Positions 41,279 to 43,299 of a stretch of DNA of 43,299 nt are shown here, in pieces; position 1 is the first letter of the stretch; each line of letters opens with the position of its first letter. The DNA is from a bacterium. GTDB taxonomy: Bacteria; Vulcanimicrobiota; Xenobia; Xenobiales; Xenobiaceae. Where the stretch lies: assembly GCA_022839105.1 (NCBI GenBank), contig JALHDH010000011.1:1-43299 (forward strand), given 5' to 3'. Both the position numbers and the translations under genes were made by a program. The notes under the pieces are model-generated. The model did not search any database and was not told where the DNA came from. It saw only the letters and a program-made list of their open reading frames with translations.

Positions 41279-41860
41279 CTGCTGCTGGCCACGGGGAATC
41301 CCCACAAGGTCCAGGAGATCCGCGAGATCCTCTCGGCTTCGGGGCTGGTCCTGCACAGCCTGGAGTCCTTTCCAGGATTGCCCGAGGCCCCCGAGACCGG
41401 CCAGACCTACCTGGAGAATGCCCTGCAGAAGGCCCGGCACTATCACGAACTGACCGGCAGGCCCTGCCTCGCGGATGACTCGGGACTCGAGATCGACGCG
41501 CTTCAAGGTGCGCCGGGGCTGCATTCCAGCCGCTACGGCGGAGCCCACACGCCCCATTCCGAGAAGATCCGGCTGGTCCTGGAGGCCCTGGCCCGGGTCC
41601 CCGAGGCGGAACGGACCGCCCGATTCCGCTGCGTGGCCGTGGCGGTAGGCCTGGGCCCGGAGCCGCTGGTGGCCGAGGGAGTCTGCCCGGGTCGCATCGC
41701 CTGGGAACCCGCGGGTTGCGGAGGGTTCGGCTACGACCCGATCTTCTGGGTTCCCTCCGAGGGCGCCACCATGGCCGAACTTCCCGAGGGCCGCAAGCAC
41801 CAGATCAGCCACCGGGGACGGGCCATGCGCGAACTGGCCCGGAAGATCCGGGAATCCTGA
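41279..41860 (+). CDS. rdgB: XTP/dITP diphosphatase (RdgB/HAM1), CTG start
   Basis: A 193-aa house-cleaning pyrophosphatase that hydrolyses non-canonical purine triphosphates such as ITP and XTP. The N-terminal LLATGNPHKVQEIREIL is the nucleotide-binding segment, followed by ADDSGLEIDAL, the GGFGYDPIF loop and SHRGRAMREL. In this frame no ATG, GTG or TTG exists before the TTG at 41378, which would cut off the essential TGNPHK motif. The CTG at 41279, 4 nt after the upstream stop, is the most likely start, giving normal family length. Translation is probably coupled to the preceding gene. Confidence 0.88.
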   Translation: MLLATGNPHKVQEIREILSASGLVLHSLESFPGLPEAPETGQTYLENALQKARHYHELTGRPCLADDSGLEIDALQGAPGLHSSRYGGAHTPHSEKIRLVLEALARVPEAERTARFRCVAVAVGLGPEPLVAEGVCPGRIAWEPAGCGGFGYDPIFWVPSEGATMAELPEGRKHQISHRGRAMRELARKIRES

Positions 41861-41867
41861 ACAGGGC

Positions 41868-42449
41868 TCAATCCCCGGCGAAGTACTCCTGCTCGCGAAT
41901 CTCCCGGGTCAGCACCATCAGGTCGAGGTCGCGCCCCTCGGCGTCCCGGACGAAGCGCGGCACCGTGATCCGATGGTGGAAGCCCTGTCGGGTGAAGGTG
42001 CTGCAGGCCGAAGAGAGCCCGGGAGTCAACTCGGCCACCAGCAGATCGAGACCGGCCTGCAGGCTGAGTTGGACCACCCGCTCGATCAGGGCGCCCGCCA
42101 GCCCTTGCAGCCGCCAACCCGGCCGGACCACGACCGAGAGGTTCCCCTGGTGGGCCTTCCAGCCCCGATGCGGATGGCGGACCAGGCAGTGGCCCACGAC
42201 CAGGTCCGCCTCCCCCATGGCCAGCAGGTGCAAGGTCTCCTGGGAAGTGCGCTCCTCCAGCCAGTCGCGGATCACCCCGGGACAACGGGGATTGCGGTCC
42301 ATGTGGCGCAGATCCTCGGGCGGCAGGGAGCCATAGAACTCCTCCAGGAGCGGACCGTCCGAATCCTGCAGGCCGCGGAGGAGGACGGCCCTGCCGTCCT
42401 GGAGGGTCAGATTCCAGGAGCCTTCCTGGCGGGACCGAGGTTCCATCAT
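41868..42449 (-). CDS. GNAT-family N-acetyltransferase
   Basis: A 193-aa acetyltransferase-like protein. The acetyl-CoA pyrophosphate loop is VVVRPGWRLQGLAGALIERV, with the preceding beta strand and acidic residues in place. Substrate unknown. The ATG at 42449 has GGAGG at 7 nt; a second ATG directly follows. It converges on rdgB (7 bp between stops) and is divergent from the oxidoreductase gene. Confidence 0.85.
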   Translation of the reverse strand: MMEPRSRQEGSWNLTLQDGRAVLLRGLQDSDGPLLEEFYGSLPPEDLRHMDRNPRCPGVIRDWLEERTSQETLHLLAMGEADLVVGHCLVRHPHRGWKAHQGNLSVVVRPGWRLQGLAGALIERVVQLSLQAGLDLLVAELTPGLSSACSTFTRQGFHHRITVPRFVRDAEGRDLDLMVLTREIREQEYFAGD

Positions 42450-42563
42450 GTCGAGGCCTCCGGATCGACTCCCCTGGGGGTCGGGGGCGCAGGTGGTGGA
42501 TTTCGCCCCGACCCGGAGCATCCCTCCGGACGGCAGGGGTCGGCTGCCTCCAAGGGGAAGTCC

Positions 42564-43299
42564 ATGAGTCCGAAGGCGCCGGATCTCTCGGCGCCGGATC
42601 ATGGAAGCGGAGCATCTGTGCCGATGGCCCACGAGTCCCTGCAGATCCGGATGGCCGGAGAATCCGGAGAGGGGGTCCTGTCCACCGGAGAACTGATCAC
42701 CCGGGCTGCCGCTCGCGCGGGCTACCGGGTCCTGACCTCCAAGACCAACCCCGCGGAAATCAAGGGAGGCCATGCCACCTTCCAGGTCTGCCTGGGCCCG
42801 GCCCCGCTCCTGGAGGCCAAGGACGAACTGGACGTGCTGGTGGCCTTCAATGAGGAGGCCTGGCAGACGAGCGGCCGGGATCTCCGACCGGGAGGGCTGC
42901 TGATCTACGACTCGGCCAGTTTCCAGCCCCCCGAGGATTCCAGCCGTCGCCAGTATGCCGTGCCGATGACCGGGATCGCTCGCGACCGCCTGAAGTTCGG
43001 TCTGGCCAAGAACGTGGTGGCCGTCGGGGTCGTGGCGGCCCTCTTCGACCTGGACCGGGAGGTCCTGCGCGAGCTTCTCGAGCAGAAATTCGCCCACAAG
43101 GGCGCCGAGATCGTCGCGCGCAACCTCGAGGCCCTGGACGCAGGCCGGGACTACGTCCGGGAGGTCCTGCCCCAGGAGGCGCTCTTTGCGGTGGAGGCCG
43201 ACCGACGAAGCCCCACCCGGATGCTGATCAACGGCAACCAGGCCTTGAGCCTGGGCTTCCTGGCAGCGGGATGCAGCTTCTTCGCGGGCTATCCGATCA
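42564..43299 (+). CDS. 2-oxoacid:acceptor oxidoreductase, alpha subunit (gamma-alpha fusion), partial
   Basis: The gene runs off the right edge; 245 codons are seen. From about residue 25 the gamma-type domain appears (MAGESGEGVLSTGELITRAA, IKGGHATFQV, LLIYDSASF) and, at the very end, NGNQALSLGFLAAGCSFFAGYP opens the alpha (pyrimidine-binding) domain. This gamma-alpha order is that of KorA-type subunits, which with a beta subunit oxidise 2-oxoacids to acyl-CoA and reduce ferredoxin. The ATG at 42564 follows AGGGGAAG; an internal ATG at 42624 would also fit. A beta subunit would be expected just beyond this window. Confidence 0.9.
   Translation, partial: MSPKAPDLSAPDHGSGASVPMAHESLQIRMAGESGEGVLSTGELITRAAARAGYRVLTSKTNPAEIKGGHATFQVCLGPAPLLEAKDELDVLVAFNEEAWQTSGRDLRPGGLLIYDSASFQPPEDSSRRQYAVPMTGIARDRLKFGLAKNVVAVGVVAALFDLDREVLRELLEQKFAHKGAEIVARNLEALDAGRDYVREVLPQEALFAVEADRRSPTRMLINGNQALSLGFLAAGCSFFAGYPI

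Overview
This is a 43.3 kb, very GC-rich (roughly two thirds G+C) bacterial chromosomal window. It is densely packed with short genes on both strands, and strong Shine-Dalgarno sites (AGGAGG, GGAGG) are common. I see no rRNA, tRNA, CRISPR array, prophage, transposase or plasmid function. Hopanoid genes, a C-terminal processing protease, a lytic transglycosylase and a long-form ribosome hibernation factor point to a free-living bacterium with an envelope. Mixed synteny and several unusual domain architectures suggest a poorly sampled lineage. I cannot name the phylum from sequence alone.

Layout. 1-2.2 kb: the start of a Uma2-like gene at the left edge, then a minus-strand pair made of a 63-aa CxxC protein and the protease CtpA, behind a recognisable promoter. 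2.4-6.3 kb: hpf, a plus-strand gene joining a soluble FlhA-type cytoplasmic domain to a FliG-like domain, and a lytic transglycosylase with a near-consensus promoter. 6.3-12.8 kb: housekeeping genes (lepA, a YgjP-type metallopeptidase, HU, rsmI, ndk) around an EF-hand-bearing M14 carboxypeptidase and a small PilZ gene. 12.8-20.6 kb: a hopanoid island. hpnH and a class I methyltransferase read rightward, hpnI-hpnG-hpnA read leftward, and a squalene/phytoene synthase plus a small DMT-type membrane protein read rightward. A GT4 glycosyltransferase is divergent from hpnH. 20.6-23.4 kb: a tightly overlapped leftward operon of a small Cys protein, an esterase, a CYTH protein and a GT2 glycosyltransferase with an extra nucleotide-binding-like domain. 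23.9-33.8 kb: a PilZ-type protein, a 1172-aa GlmS-like enzyme about twice the usual size, an anchored unknown, MFS transporter/HxlR regulator divergent genes, a class III cyclase with a charge-swapped substrate pair, and an EcsC protein. 33.9-43.3 kb: a GT1 glycosyltransferase, cinA (with a dead amidase motif) behind prfC, a lone pilC, hemL, a coiled-coil small protein coupled to rdgB (apparent CTG start), a GNAT acetyltransferase, and the start of a 2-oxoacid:acceptor oxidoreductase alpha subunit.

How genes work together. The hopanoid genes fit known steps: C15 condensation (synthase), adenosyl transfer to the hopene skeleton (HpnH), adenine removal (HpnG) and sugar addition (HpnI, HpnA). 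The cyclase gene (squalene-hopene cyclase) is not in the window. The methyltransferase sharing a TTGA overlap with hpnH has no established role and is a good candidate for an undescribed tailoring step. Many intergenic spaces carry perfect or near-perfect hairpins without U-tracts. One of them, a 13+2+13 palindrome, lies between the divergent hpnA and synthase genes and looks like an operator. The strongest novelty candidates are the FlhA/FliG fusion, the hopanoid-linked methyltransferase with its palindrome, and the oversized GlmS.
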